Below, piece by piece: positions 26,791 to 35,915 of a stretch of DNA of 64,000 nt. The position numbers and the translations under genes are program-made. Each line of letters opens with the position of its first letter. The stretch's first letter is position 1. Under the pieces are notes generated by a model. It was given only the letters and a program-made list of their open reading frames with translations, did not search any database and had not been told where the DNA came from. The DNA is taken from assembly GCF_025263565.1 (NCBI RefSeq), contig NZ_CP079865.1, positions 2,976,001 to 3,040,000 on the forward strand. The letters are read 5' to 3'. The stretch comes from Mycobacterium sp. SMC-8. GTDB lineage: Bacteria; Actinomycetota; Actinomycetes; Mycobacteriales; Mycobacteriaceae.

Positions 26791-27975
26791 GTGAACGCTA
26801 CGACGCCGGCGACCCCCAGCCGCGGATCGATCTACCGAAGCCATCTCCGGGCCTGCGCCACCGTTGCGCTGTGGTTCCTCGCGGTGTCCGCGGCCCTGTG
26901 GGTGCTGTCCTGGGTGGTTGGCAAGACCTGGGTGATCCTGCTGCCGGTGCTGCTGGCGCTGATCCTGTCGACCGTGCTGTGGCCGCCGGTGCGGTGGCTG
27001 CGCGGGAGGGGCGTGCCCGCGGCCGCGGCGGTGCTGCTCGCGCTGCTGGTTGCTCTCGGCGTGATCGTGGCCGTGATCGCGGCGGTGGCGCCGGCGATCA
27101 TCGACCAGGCCACCGAGCTGGCCGAACAGGCCACCGCCGGTGTGGTGCAGGTGCGCGACTGGCTCGACGGCCCACCGCTGAATATCAGTGAAGCCCAGCT
27201 GAATTCGGCGGTCGCGGCGATCAACGACACGCTGAACAACAGCAGCGCGCAGATCGCGTCGGGGCTGTTCACCGGCGTGGGCGCGGCGACGTCGGCGCTC
27301 GTCACGCTGTTCACCACGGTGGTGGTCACGTTCTTCGTGCTCAAGGACGGTCCGGCGTTCATCCCGTGGTTGCGCCGCACGGTCGGAATGCCGGCTGCGC
27401 CACACCTGGCCACGGTGCTGGAGCGGGTGTGGTCCACCCTCGGCGGGTTCATCCGGACTCAGGCGCTGGTCAGCCTGGTCGACGCGGTCCTGATCGGGAT
27501 CGGGCTGGTGATCCTCGGCGTGCCGCTGGCCTACGCGTTGGCGATCATCACGTTCATCGGCGGCTTCGTGCCGATCGTCGGCGCGTTCGTCGCCGGCGGT
27601 CTGGCGGTGCTGGTCGCGCTGGTCGCCAACGGCCCGGTGAATGCGCTGATCGTGCTGGGCATCATCCTGGCCGTGCAGCAGTTGGAAGGCAACGTGCTCC
27701 AGCCGTGGCTGCAGGCGAAGTCGATGAAGCTGCACGCGGCGATCGTGCTGCTGGCGGTCACGCTGGGCGCCTCGACGTTCGGCGTGATCGGCGCGTTCCT
27801 GGCCGTCCCGGTGGCCGCGGCGGTCGCGGTGGTGCTGCGGTACTACGACGAGCAGGTGGCCGCGGCCACGGGGGAGGACCGGCCTGCGCCCGACCGTGAG
27901 CCAGACGATGTCACCGCCGAGCCGGACGACGCCGACGAGCCGCCGAAATCGCATTCCACGCGCGCGAATTCGTGA
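26791..27975 (+). CDS. AI-2E-family (DUF20) membrane transporter
   Basis: The 394-residue protein has about eight hydrophobic segments in the order of AI-2E/PerM-family permeases. The diagnostic end is ITFIGGFVPIVGAFVAGG, then VQQLEGNVLQPWLQAKSMKL and HAAIVLLAVTLGAS. Substrates in this family range from signalling molecules to Na+ or acyl compounds, so none is assigned. GTG is the start, preceded by a GA-rich stretch. The last ten codons (KSHSTRANS region) are encoded by the left arm and loop of a dispersed stem-loop repeat, so the tail after the acidic ATAEPDDADEPP-like stretch is probably recent and non-functional. Confidence 0.84.
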   Translation: MNATTPATPSRGSIYRSHLRACATVALWFLAVSAALWVLSWVVGKTWVILLPVLLALILSTVLWPPVRWLRGRGVPAAAAVLLALLVALGVIVAVIAAVAPAIIDQATELAEQATAGVVQVRDWLDGPPLNISEAQLNSAVAAINDTLNNSSAQIASGLFTGVGAATSALVTLFTTVVVTFFVLKDGPAFIPWLRRTVGMPAAPHLATVLERVWSTLGGFIRTQALVSLVDAVLIGIGLVILGVPLAYALAIITFIGGFVPIVGAFVAGGLAVLVALVANGPVNALIVLGIILAVQQLEGNVLQPWLQAKSMKLHAAIVLLAVTLGASTFGVIGAFLAVPVAAAVAVVLRYYDEQVAAATGEDRPAPDREPDDVTAEPDDADEPPKSHSTRANS

Positions 27976-28000
27976 GAACACCGCGCGGAATGCGATTTCG
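27944..28000. repeat. Dispersed stem-loop repeat, copy 1 (overlaps a coding end)
   Basis: CGAAATCGCATTCCACGCG (27944-27962) pairs with 27982-28000 with one mismatch around a 19-nt loop. The loop contains the stop codon of the AI-2E-type gene. Its position between convergent genes (the permease and sdhB) fits a bidirectional terminator. Confidence 0.8.
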
Positions 28001-28033
28001 CCGCTGGGCAGGAACGCCGCTGAGCGATCGGGG

Positions 28034-28804
28034 TCAGCGCGCGAACATCAACGCGCGCTTGACCTCCTGGATCGCCTTGGTCACCTCGATGCCGCGTGGG
28101 CAGGCCTCGGTGCAGTTGAACGTGGTGCGGCAGCGCCACACTCCGTCGACGTCGTTGAGGATGTCGAGCCGCTCGGCGGCGGCCTCGTCACGCGAATCGA
28201 AGATGAAGCGGTGTGCGTTGACGATCGCGGCCGGTCCGAAGTAGGACCCTTCGCTCCAATAGACGGGGCACGAAGTGGTGCAGCACGCGCACAGGATGCA
28301 CTTGGTGGTGTCGTCGTAGCGGGCGCGGTCGGTCTGGCTCTGGATCCGCTCGCGCGTCGGCTGATTGCCCGAGGTGATCAGGTACGGCTTGATCGCCTTG
28401 TAGGCGTCGAAGAACGGCTCCATGTCGACGACGAGGTCCTTCTCCACGGGCAGTCCGCGGATCGGCTCGATCGTGATGGTGAGCTGTTTCTTCGGGTTCT
28501 TCGGCAGCATGTCGCGCATCAGCACCTTGCACGCCAACCGGTTCACGCCGTTGATGCGCATCGCGTCCGAGCCGCACACCCCGTGCGCGCAGGACCGGCG
28601 GAACGTCAACGTGCCGTCCAGATACCACTTCACGTAGTGCAGCAGGTTCAGCAGCCGGTCGCTGGGCAGGCACGGCACGCGGAAGCTCTGCCAGCCGGCG
28701 TCATCGGGGGACTCCGGATTGAACCGGGCGATCTTCAGCGTCACCATCACCGCGCCCTCGGGCACGGGGGGAGTGTCTTGCTTGTCCAGAACAGGCGCGC
28801 TCAT
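28034..28804 (-). CDS. sdhB: Succinate dehydrogenase iron-sulfur subunit
   Basis: The 256-residue subunit passes electrons from the flavoprotein to the quinone site. The plant-type [2Fe-2S] ligands are in RRSCAHGVCGSDAM and GVNRLACKVL. The [4Fe-4S] and [3Fe-4S] ligands are in CILCACCTTSCP and CRTTFNCTEACPRG. It is the last gene of sdhCDAB; its start overlaps the sdhA stop by one base. The organisation matches the M. tuberculosis Rv3316-Rv3319 (Sdh2) operon. Confidence 0.95.
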   Translation of the reverse strand: MSAPVLDKQDTPPVPEGAVMVTLKIARFNPESPDDAGWQSFRVPCLPSDRLLNLLHYVKWYLDGTLTFRRSCAHGVCGSDAMRINGVNRLACKVLMRDMLPKNPKKQLTITIEPIRGLPVEKDLVVDMEPFFDAYKAIKPYLITSGNQPTRERIQSQTDRARYDDTTKCILCACCTTSCPVYWSEGSYFGPAAIVNAHRFIFDSRDEAAAERLDILNDVDGVWRCRTTFNCTEACPRGIEVTKAIQEVKRALMFAR

Positions 28805-30558
28805 CAGTACTTCCGTTCCATCGGCTCGTACCGCGTCATGACGACGGGCTTGTAGTCCAGGCGGATGTCACTCAGAAGGTCCGAACCCTCCTTGTAAGCC
28901 ATCGTGTGCCGCATGTAGTTTGTGTCGTCGCGGTTGGGGTAGTCCTCGCGGGCGTGGCCGCCGCGAGATTCCTTGCGGTTCAACGCCCCGACGACGGTGA
29001 CCTCGGCCAGCTCGAGCAGGAAGCCGAGCTCGATGGCCTCCAGCAGATCGCTGTTGTAGCGCTTACCCTTGTCCTGCACCGTGATCCGCGAGTAGCGCTC
29101 CTTGAGCGCGTGGATGTCGGTCAGCGCCTGCTTGAGCGTCTCTTCGGTGCGGAACACCGCGGCGTTGTTGTCCATCGACTGCTGCAGCGCGCCGCGGATG
29201 TCGGCGACGCGCTCGTTGCCGTGCTCGCTCAAGATGTCGCCGACCCAGCCGACCACCATCTCGGCCGGCTTGTCGGGCAGGTCGACGAAGTCGTGACCCA
29301 GGGCGTAGTTCGCCGCGGCGATCCCGGCGCGCCGGCCGAACACGTTGATGTCCAGCAGCGAGTTGGTGCCCAGACGGTTGGCGCCGTGCACCGACACGCA
29401 CGCGCACTCGCCGGCGGCGTACAGACCCGGCACGATCGTGGTGTTGTCCGAGAGCACCTGGCCGTTGACCGTCGTCGGGATGCCGCCCATGACGTAGTGG
29501 CACGTCGGGTAGACCGGCACCAGCTCCTTGACCGGATCCACGCCCAGGTAGGTGCGCGCGAACTCGGTGATGTCGGGCAGCTTGGCTTCCAATACGTCCT
29601 CGCCGAGGTGGCGCACGTCGATGTAGACGTAGTCCTTGTTCGGTCCGGCACCGCGGCCTTCGAGCACCTCCAGCACCATGGAGCGGGCGACGATGTCGCG
29701 CGGTGCGAGGTCGACGATCGTCGGCGCGTAGCGCTCCATGAAGCGCTCACCCTCGCCGTTGAGCAACCGGCCGCCCTCGCCGCGCACGGCCTCGGAGATC
29801 AGGATGCCCAGCCCGGCCAGGCCGGTCGGATGGAACTGGTGGAACTCCATGTCCTCCAAGGGAAGTCCCTTGCGGAAGATGATGCCCAGGCCGTCGCCGG
29901 TCAGCGTGTGCGCGTTTGACGTGGTCTTGTACATCCGGCCCGACCCACCGGTGGCGAACACGATCGCCTTGGCGTGGAAGACGTGGATGTCACCGGTGGC
30001 GAGCTCGTAGGCCACCACACCGGTGGCCACCGGGCCCGAGGCCGTCTCGGTCAGCGTGATGTCGAGGGCGTAGAACTCGTTGAAGAACTCGACGTCGTGC
30101 TTGACGCAGTTCTGGTACAGCGTCTGAAGGATCATGTGGCCGGTGCGGTCGGCGGCGTAACACGCGCGGCGCACCGGGGCCTTGCCGTGATCGCGGGTGT
30201 GGCCGCCGAAGCGGCGCTGGTCGATCCGGCCTTCGGGGGTGCGGTTAAACGGCATCCCCATCTTCTCCAGGTCCAGTACGGCGTCGATGGCCTCTTTGGC
30301 CATGATCTCGACCGCGTCCTGGTCGGCCAGGTAGTCGCCGCCCTTGACGGTGTCGAAGGTATGCCACTCCCAGTTGTCTTCCTCGACGTTGGCCAGGGCG
30401 GCGCACATGCCGCCCTGCGCCGCACCGGTGTGCGAGCGGGTCGGGTAGAGCTTGGTCAGCACGGCGGTCCGGACCCGGGGGCCGGCTTCCACGGCCGCCC
30501 GCATGCCCGCGCCGCCGGCGCCGACGATGACGACGTCGTAGCGGTGTTCAACAATCAT
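28804..30558 (-). CDS. sdhA: Succinate dehydrogenase flavoprotein subunit
   Basis: The 584-residue subunit oxidises succinate to fumarate. It contains the dinucleotide-binding VVIVGAGGAGMRAAVEA at about 10-26, the covalent FAD attachment histidine in PTRSHTGAAQGG, the substrate-binding HPTGLAGLG region and the active-site arginine region PVYPTCHYVMGGIPT. Length and motifs are full. It is preceded by a 13-bp gap after sdhD and overlaps sdhB by one base, so the four subunits are co-translated. Confidence 0.96.
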   Translation of the reverse strand: MIVEHRYDVVIVGAGGAGMRAAVEAGPRVRTAVLTKLYPTRSHTGAAQGGMCAALANVEEDNWEWHTFDTVKGGDYLADQDAVEIMAKEAIDAVLDLEKMGMPFNRTPEGRIDQRRFGGHTRDHGKAPVRRACYAADRTGHMILQTLYQNCVKHDVEFFNEFYALDITLTETASGPVATGVVAYELATGDIHVFHAKAIVFATGGSGRMYKTTSNAHTLTGDGLGIIFRKGLPLEDMEFHQFHPTGLAGLGILISEAVRGEGGRLLNGEGERFMERYAPTIVDLAPRDIVARSMVLEVLEGRGAGPNKDYVYIDVRHLGEDVLEAKLPDITEFARTYLGVDPVKELVPVYPTCHYVMGGIPTTVNGQVLSDNTTIVPGLYAAGECACVSVHGANRLGTNSLLDINVFGRRAGIAAANYALGHDFVDLPDKPAEMVVGWVGDILSEHGNERVADIRGALQQSMDNNAAVFRTEETLKQALTDIHALKERYSRITVQDKGKRYNSDLLEAIELGFLLELAEVTVVGALNRKESRGGHAREDYPNRDDTNYMRHTMAYKEGSDLLSDIRLDYKPVVMTRYEPMERKY

Positions 30559-30571
30559 GTGTCGCTCCCAG

Positions 30572-31063
30572 TCAGGAAATCGTCGCGTCGAACGTCAGCA
30601 GCACGTAGGTGCCGAGGACCAGCGTGAATGCCATCGACAGCGCCAGCAGGGTGTTGAGCCAGAACTTGGTGGAGTCCTTGCGGGTGTAGTCGGCGATGAT
30701 CGTGCGCATCCCGTTGCCGCCGTGCAGCTGGGCCAGCCACAGCAGCAGCAGGTCCCAGGTCTGCCAGAACGGCGACGACCAGCGCTCGGCGACGTAGTTG
30801 AAGTCGATGCGGTATACGCCGTCTTCCCACATCAGCATGATGAACAGGTGGCCGAGGGCCAGGAAGACGAGCACCACACCCGAGAACCGCATGAACAGCC
30901 AGGTGTATTTCTCGAAGTTGGGCATTCCGCCGCCGCGCCGCGCCGCGCGCGGGTTGTCCAGGCCCGCGGGGCGGTCGAAGCTGCGCTGCATGACGGGAGC
31001 CGGGCCGCCGCGCTCGGTGATGTGGTCGTACGGGTTCTCGGCCATCTTCTTTCCTGTACTCAC
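30572..31063 (-). CDS. sdhD: Succinate dehydrogenase hydrophobic membrane anchor
   Basis: The 163-residue protein has a charged N-terminus followed by three transmembrane helices: WLFMRFSGVVLVFLALGHLF, the LLLLWLAQLHGGNGMR region and the C-terminal STKFWLNTLLALSMAF. LGHLF carries a histidine suited to haem or quinone binding. I chose the GTG at 31063 because it overlaps the sdhC stop as GTGA and has GGAGAGG 5 nt upstream; an ATG six codons later (31045) is an alternative. Together with SdhC it anchors the complex and forms the quinone site. Confidence 0.87.
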   Translation of the reverse strand: MSTGKKMAENPYDHITERGGPAPVMQRSFDRPAGLDNPRAARRGGGMPNFEKYTWLFMRFSGVVLVFLALGHLFIMLMWEDGVYRIDFNYVAERWSSPFWQTWDLLLLWLAQLHGGNGMRTIIADYTRKDSTKFWLNTLLALSMAFTLVLGTYVLLTFDATIS

Positions 31064-31488
31064 AGGAACCTCTCCGCCATGTGCATACCTATCACTCCGA
31101 CCGACGCGATGAACACGGCGATGAAGACGCCGGCGACCACCCACAGCATCTTGCGCTGGTGCCGCGGACCCTCCGACCAGAAATCGATGAGGATGATCCG
31201 GATGCCGTTGAGCGCGTGGTACAGCACGGCAGCGACGAGGCCGATCTCCATGAGCCCGATGATCGGGGTCTTGTAGGTCTCGATGATCTCGTTGTAGGCC
31301 TGCGGGCTGACCCGCACCAACGCGGTGTCGAGCACGTGCACGAAGAGGAAGAAGAAGATGGTGGCACCGGAGATGCGGTGCAGAACCCAGGACCACATGC
31401 CCGGGTCACCACGGTAGAAAGTGCGGCGACGCATCGGCTGTGATCGCGGTGCCGGTATGTCGGTATCGGCTGGTGTCGCCGTACTCAT
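31060..31488 (-). CDS. sdhC: Succinate dehydrogenase cytochrome b556 subunit
   Basis: The 142-residue subunit begins MSTATPADTD. It contains the SdhC signature RRTFYRGDPGMWSWVLHRIS followed by GATIFFFLFVHVLDTALVRV with the haem-ligand histidine, and YHALNGIRIILIDFW before the last helix. The ATG at 31488 has GGAGGG 5 nt upstream, so the longer upstream frame is not used. It is the first gene of sdhCDAB. Confidence 0.88.
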   Translation of the reverse strand: MSTATPADTDIPAPRSQPMRRRTFYRGDPGMWSWVLHRISGATIFFFLFVHVLDTALVRVSPQAYNEIIETYKTPIIGLMEIGLVAAVLYHALNGIRIILIDFWSEGPRHQRKMLWVVAGVFIAVFIASVGVIGMHMAERFL

Positions 31489-31706
31489 GTGACCCTCCAA
31501 CGCCATCGGTGGACGTTCGAAGCTCGGTCCTGCTTGCCGAAGCCCCAAACCTCGGGGCGACTCTAATCCCCTACGTACTGTCAAACGAACTAGCGTGGGG
31601 GCGTATGCGCTGCTTCCAGGGTAGAAGTTAGGGTCGCCTATCTGGGACTTCGGGTCGCGGGACGGGGTGTTCGGAATTGATTCAGAGTCGGATCGGGCGG
31701 CGTGAC
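31489..31706. promoter_or_regulatory. Divergent promoter region between sdhC and cdd
   Basis: This gap must contain the promoters of the sdhCDAB operon (minus) and the cdd-deoA-add operon (plus). TTGACA is present on the minus strand near 31580-31585. A hairpin GCCCC/GGGGC at 31542-31558 lies in the sdhC leader, about 55 nt upstream of its start. Exact promoters cannot be fixed. Confidence 0.4.
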
Positions 31707-32129
31707 GTGACGGCAGAGATCGACTGGAAGTTATTGCGCCGTAAAGCAATTGATGCCTCTGAGTATGCCTACGCGCCCTATTCGCGATTTCGCGTGGGAG
31801 CGGCCGCCCTCGTCGACGATCACCGGATGGTGGCCGGATGCAATGTGGAGAATGTCTCATATGGCCTAGGTCTCTGTGCCGAGTGCGCAGTGGTCTGCGC
31901 CCTACATTCCAGCGGTGGCGGACGGCTGGTCGCACTGTCCTGCGTAGGACCCGACGGTGAGGTGCTGATGCCGTGCGGACGCTGCCGGCAGGTGCTGCTC
32001 GAGCACGGCGGCCCCGACATGCTCATCGACCATCCGCTCGGCCCGCGCCCGCTGCGCGAGTTGTTGCCCGACGCGTTCGGTCCCGACGATCTGGCCCGAA
32101 ATCGCGTGCCCGCCGAGGAAACACCGTGA
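31707..32129 (+). CDS. cdd: Cytidine deaminase
   Basis: The 140-residue enzyme converts cytidine and deoxycytidine to uridine forms. The active-site blocks are SRFRVGAAAL, GCNVENVSYGLGLCAECAVV (zinc Cys and catalytic Glu in CAE) and LMPCGRCRQVL with two zinc cysteines, the tetrameric type. The GTG at 31707 gives the family's usual N-terminus (TAEIDWKLLRRKAIDA); an in-frame TTG ten codons upstream is less likely. The stop overlaps deoA by GTGA. Confidence 0.92.
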   Translation: MTAEIDWKLLRRKAIDASEYAYAPYSRFRVGAAALVDDHRMVAGCNVENVSYGLGLCAECAVVCALHSSGGGRLVALSCVGPDGEVLMPCGRCRQVLLEHGGPDMLIDHPLGPRPLRELLPDAFGPDDLARNRVPAEETP

Positions 32130-33427
32130 CCGGCCTCACATTCGACGCGCCCAGCGTCATCCGGACCAAACGTGACGGCGGCGTCCTGTCCGACGCGGCG
32201 ATCGACTGGGTGATCGACGCGTACACCCACGACCGGATCGCCGATGCGCAGATGTCGGCGCTGCTGATGGCGATCTTCCTGCGCGGCATGACCAACGCCG
32301 AGATCGCGCGCTGGACCGCCGCGATGATCGCCTCCGGGGAGCGGTTGGACTTCGGCGATCTGCGGCGTGACGGCCGGGCGCTGAAGCTGGTGGACAAGCA
32401 CTCCACCGGCGGTGTCGGGGACAAGATCACCATCCCGTTGGTGCCCGTGGTGATGGCGTGTGGAGGCGCGGTGCCCCAGGCCGCCGGGCGCGGGCTCGGC
32501 CACACCGGGGGCACCCTCGACAAATTGGAGTCCATCCCCGGTTTCACCGCCGAGATCTCCAAAGGCCGGATCCGCCAACAACTCTGCGACATCGGGGCGG
32601 CCATCTTCGCCGCCGGGGAGCTGGCGCCGGCCGATCGCAAGATCTACGCACTGCGCGACGTCACCGCGACCACCGAGTCGCTGCCGCTGATCGCGAGCTC
32701 GGTGATGAGCAAGAAGATCGCCGAGGGCACCCGCGCGCTGGTGCTCGACTCGAAGGTCGGGTCGGGGGCGTTCCTGGGCACCGAGGCCGAGTCGCGGGAG
32801 CTGGCCCGCACCATGGTCGAGCTCGGGGCCGAGCACGGTGTGCTGACCCGCGCGCTGTTGACCGACATGAACGCACCGCTGGGACGCGCCGTCGGCAACG
32901 CCGTCGAGGTCGTCGAATCCCTGGAGGTACTCGCCGGCGGCGGACCCGGCGACGTCGTCGAACTGACCCTGGCCCTGGCCCGCGAGATGTGCGACGCCGC
33001 CGGCCTGGACGCGGTCGACCCCGAGCAGACCCTGCGCGACGGCACCGCGATGGACCGGTTCCGAGAGTTGGTGGCCGCCCAGGGCGGGGACCCCGATGCG
33101 GCGTTGCCCTTGGGTGCGCATACCGAGACCGTCAGCGCGCCGCGCGGTGGCACCATGGGAGACATCGACGCGATGGCGGTGGGACTGGCGGTGTGGCGGC
33201 TCGGGGCGGGCCGCTCGGCGCCCGGTGAACGGGTGCAGTTCGGCGCCGGCATGCGCATCCACCGCAAGCCGGGTGAGCCCGTCGCCGCCGGCGCACCTTT
33301 GTTCACCTTGTACACCGACACTCCCGAGCGGCTCGCCGGCGCGCTGGCCGAGCTCGACGGGGCGTGGAGTGTCGGCGATCAGCCGCCGCCCGCGCGCCCG
33401 CTCATCATCGATCGGATCACCATGTAG
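32126..33427 (+). CDS. deoA: Thymidine phosphorylase
   Basis: The 433-residue enzyme splits thymidine and deoxyuridine with phosphate. The signature [20 protein letters not shown] is at about residues 117-136, and the phosphate-binding [11 protein letters not shown] precedes it. [16 protein letters not shown] and [15 protein letters not shown] are typical of the pyrimidine phosphorylase C-terminal half. GTG at 32126 overlaps the cdd stop (GTGA), so the pair is translationally coupled. The add gene follows after 11 bp. Confidence 0.93.
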   Translation: MTGLTFDAPSVIRTKRDGGVLSDAAIDWVIDAYTHDRIADAQMSALLMAIFLRGMTNAEIARWTAAMIASGERLDFGDLRRDGRALKLVDKHSTGGVGDKITIPLVPVVMACGGAVPQAAGRGLGHTGGTLDKLESIPGFTAEISKGRIRQQLCDIGAAIFAAGELAPADRKIYALRDVTATTESLPLIASSVMSKKIAEGTRALVLDSKVGSGAFLGTEAESRELARTMVELGAEHGVLTRALLTDMNAPLGRAVGNAVEVVESLEVLAGGGPGDVVELTLALAREMCDAAGLDAVDPEQTLRDGTAMDRFRELVAAQGGDPDAALPLGAHTETVSAPRGGTMGDIDAMAVGLAVWRLGAGRSAPGERVQFGAGMRIHRKPGEPVAAGAPLFTLYTDTPERLAGALAELDGAWSVGDQPPPARPLIIDRITM

Positions 33428-33438
33428 GAGGTTCTGCC

Positions 33439-34527
33439 GTGACGACACCGTTGACGCTCGACCACATCCGGCGCGCACCCAAGGCGCTGTTGCACGACCA
33501 CCTCGACGGCGGTCTGCGTCCGTCGACGGTGTTGGAGCTGGCCGAGCAGTACGGCTACGAGGACCTACCCGCCACCGACGTCGACAGCCTCGCCACGTTC
33601 TTCCACACCGCCGCGCACAGCGGCTCGCTGGTGCGCTACCTAGAGCCGTTCGCCCACACCGTCGGCGTCATGCAGACCCCGGACGCGCTGCAGCGCGTCG
33701 CCCGCGAATGCGTCGAGGACCTCGCGGCCGACAACGTCGTCTACGCCGAGGTCCGGTTCGCCCCCGAACTGCACATCGAGGCCGGGCTGTCCCTGGACGC
33801 CGTCGTCGACGCGGTGCTGGCCGGCTTCGCCGACGGCGAGAAGGCCGCCGCCGCCGACGGACGGACGATCACGGTGCGCTGCCTGGTGACCGCGATGCGT
33901 CATGCGGCCCGCTCTCGGGAGATCGCCGAGCTCGCGATCCGGTTCCGGGACAAGGGTGTCGTCGGCTTCGACATCGCCGGGGCGGAGGCCGGATATCCTC
34001 CCACCCGGCACCTGGACGCCTTCGAGTACATGCGAAGCAACAACGCGCGCTTCACGATTCACGCCGGCGAGGCGTTCGGTTTGCCGTCGATCCACGAGGC
34101 GATCGCGTTCTGCGGGGCCGATCGGCTGGGCCACGGTGTGCGCATCGTCGACGACATCGAGATCGACGCCGACGGCACCGCGAGGCTGGGCCGGCTCGCA
34201 TCGCTGCTGCGGGACAAGCGGATTCCGTTCGAGATGTGCCCGAGTTCGAATGTGCAGACCGGTGCCGTCAAGAGCATCGCCGAGCACCCCTTCGACCGGC
34301 TGGCGCGGCTGCGCTTCCGGGTCACGGTCAACACCGACAACCGGTTGATCAGCGACACCTCGATGAGCCTGGAGATGCTGCGGCTGGTCGAGACGTTCGG
34401 CTACGGCTGGAGCGACCTGGAGCGCTTCACCATCAACGCGATGAAGTCGGCGTTCATCCCGTTCGACCAGCGGCTGGCGATCATCGACGAGGTGATCAAG
34501 CCGCGCTACGCCGTCCTGGTGGGGTAA
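33439..34527 (+). CDS. add: Adenosine deaminase
   Basis: The 362-residue TIM-barrel enzyme deaminates adenosine to inosine. The zinc ligands HDHLDGG (residues about 17-23), the catalytic HAGEAFG, the GHGVRI histidine and the NTDNRLIS aspartate are all present in order. The GTG at 33439 has AGGAGG 7 nt upstream. It closes the cdd-deoA-add salvage operon and converges on the Rv3311-like gene with only 7 bp between stops. Confidence 0.93.
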   Translation: MTTPLTLDHIRRAPKALLHDHLDGGLRPSTVLELAEQYGYEDLPATDVDSLATFFHTAAHSGSLVRYLEPFAHTVGVMQTPDALQRVARECVEDLAADNVVYAEVRFAPELHIEAGLSLDAVVDAVLAGFADGEKAAAADGRTITVRCLVTAMRHAARSREIAELAIRFRDKGVVGFDIAGAEAGYPPTRHLDAFEYMRSNNARFTIHAGEAFGLPSIHEAIAFCGADRLGHGVRIVDDIEIDADGTARLGRLASLLRDKRIPFEMCPSSNVQTGAVKSIAEHPFDRLARLRFRVTVNTDNRLISDTSMSLEMLRLVETFGYGWSDLERFTINAMKSAFIPFDQRLAIIDEVIKPRYAVLVG

Positions 34528-34534
34528 GCCGAAC

Positions 34535-35782
34535 TCACTCCTCGCGCAGGCGGGACTCCGCGAACGACTCCAGCGACTCCCACTGCGCCACCGCGTCGGC
34601 GTACGGTCCGCCCGGCCGGACCGTCTTCGGGTCGAGCACGTGGGCGATCACCCGGCCCAGCGCGGTGTCGGTGGAGAGCTTGGTCTGGACGCTGGTGTCC
34701 TCGGAGTAGTCGCCGATGTCGCGCAGCAGTTCGACGGCGAGCTCGAGCTGATCGTGGTCGAGCGCGTCGGGACCCTCGGCCAGGTCGTCGACGATCCCGG
34801 TCAGGACGTAGATGTTGTCATCGGTGACGTCGACCCGCAGCGAACCGTCGGTGGCCGCGGTGCGGATGTCGTCGTAGGTGGCAAGGTCGGACAGGTCGTG
34901 GTCGTGTTCGTCGGCCAGGTAGCGGGCCAGTGTCCGCTCGGACGGGAACACGCTGATGCGGCCGTTGCGGCCGAGGAAGATCGGGTGGTCGTTCAGATAG
35001 CAGCGCAGCGTGAAGAACGTGCCGCGGCTGGTCATGATCCGGACCGGATCGATACCGACCCGCGACCAGAAATCCTTGTCGCTGCCGAGCACCTTGGTCG
35101 CGGCCTCGGCGGCCAGCGAGTCGGCCTCCTCGTCGGTGTCGACCACATCGTCGATGACCAGGTCGTCCTCGTCGGGCTCCGGAGCCGGCTCGTCGAGTTC
35201 GGCCTGGGCCTTCGCCACGGCGGCGCTGTCCACCTCGGGGATCGTGATGATCGCGTCGAGCGCCTCGATCACGTTGTCCCAGCTCTTGGCGATGATCTTC
35301 TCGATCTCCGCCCAGCGCTTGCGGCCGGCACGGCCCGCGAACGCCTCCACGCCGCCGCCGACGGTGCCCAGCACGGGGTTGCCGTTGAAGAACTTCGTCA
35401 CCGCGGGCAGTTCACACACCGAACCCATCGACGACACCACCGCCAGCGCGCCGTGCAATGCGCGCACGCTGTCCTCGGTCGGCTTCTTGGAGAGCAGTTC
35501 CTCCAGGACCACCAGGTCGTGGGTGTTCTCATCGGTCGGCGCCAGCCGGTGGGCGTTGGCCTCGGTCAGCTTCTGCCACGCCGGGTGGTCGACGAGGTCG
35601 TTGTCGGTGCTGGTACGCACGAAAGCCGCCAGGTCGGCCACTGATTCCAGGACATAGAGGTCCTCGTCTTTACCGAGGAAGGCCTCCCACTCGTCGCCGT
35701 CGGCACGCCACCGCGGCGCCCACAGCGTGTACACGTCGCCCTTGGTCAACGTCAGTCCGATCGGCACGATGTCAGCAGCCAT
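34535..35782 (-). CDS. Conserved mycobacterial protein of unknown function (Rv3311-like, annotated 'primosomal')
   Basis: The 415-residue cytoplasmic protein starts MAADIVPIGLTLTKGDVYTL from the ATG at 35782. No enzyme motif is evident. Two halves look related: WAPRWRADGDEWEAFLGKDE with DLYVLESVADLAAFVR, and later FFTLRCYLNDHPIFLGRNGR with ISVFPSERTLARYLAD. This suggests an internal duplication of an alpha/beta module around an acidic middle linker (ELDEPAPEPDEDDLVIDD). Position after add and size match M. tuberculosis Rv3311. The 'primosomal' label in databases is not supported by anything visible. Confidence 0.78.
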   Translation of the reverse strand: MAADIVPIGLTLTKGDVYTLWAPRWRADGDEWEAFLGKDEDLYVLESVADLAAFVRTSTDNDLVDHPAWQKLTEANAHRLAPTDENTHDLVVLEELLSKKPTEDSVRALHGALAVVSSMGSVCELPAVTKFFNGNPVLGTVGGGVEAFAGRAGRKRWAEIEKIIAKSWDNVIEALDAIITIPEVDSAAVAKAQAELDEPAPEPDEDDLVIDDVVDTDEEADSLAAEAATKVLGSDKDFWSRVGIDPVRIMTSRGTFFTLRCYLNDHPIFLGRNGRISVFPSERTLARYLADEHDHDLSDLATYDDIRTAATDGSLRVDVTDDNIYVLTGIVDDLAEGPDALDHDQLELAVELLRDIGDYSEDTSVQTKLSTDTALGRVIAHVLDPKTVRPGGPYADAVAQWESLESFAESRLREE

Positions 35783-35915
35783 GCGGCACAGCCTAACGAC
35801 CTGGCCCAAAGGCATCGTGGGCATGGCCGTGCTTAACCCCGGGCGTGGCCCACCGTTGCCGTACCGCAACCCGTTCGTCGCTTGGGATGTTGGTCAAGCC
35901 TGCCATGATCGCCGG

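Noticed and set aside
26740..27981. 413-codon minus-strand frame over the AI-2E-type permease
   Set aside because: The plus-strand product has clear membrane helices and family motifs; the minus frame is a compositional shadow.
31542..31558. Riboswitch in the sdhC leader
   Set aside because: Only a 5-bp hairpin is seen, without the conserved core of any riboswitch class.
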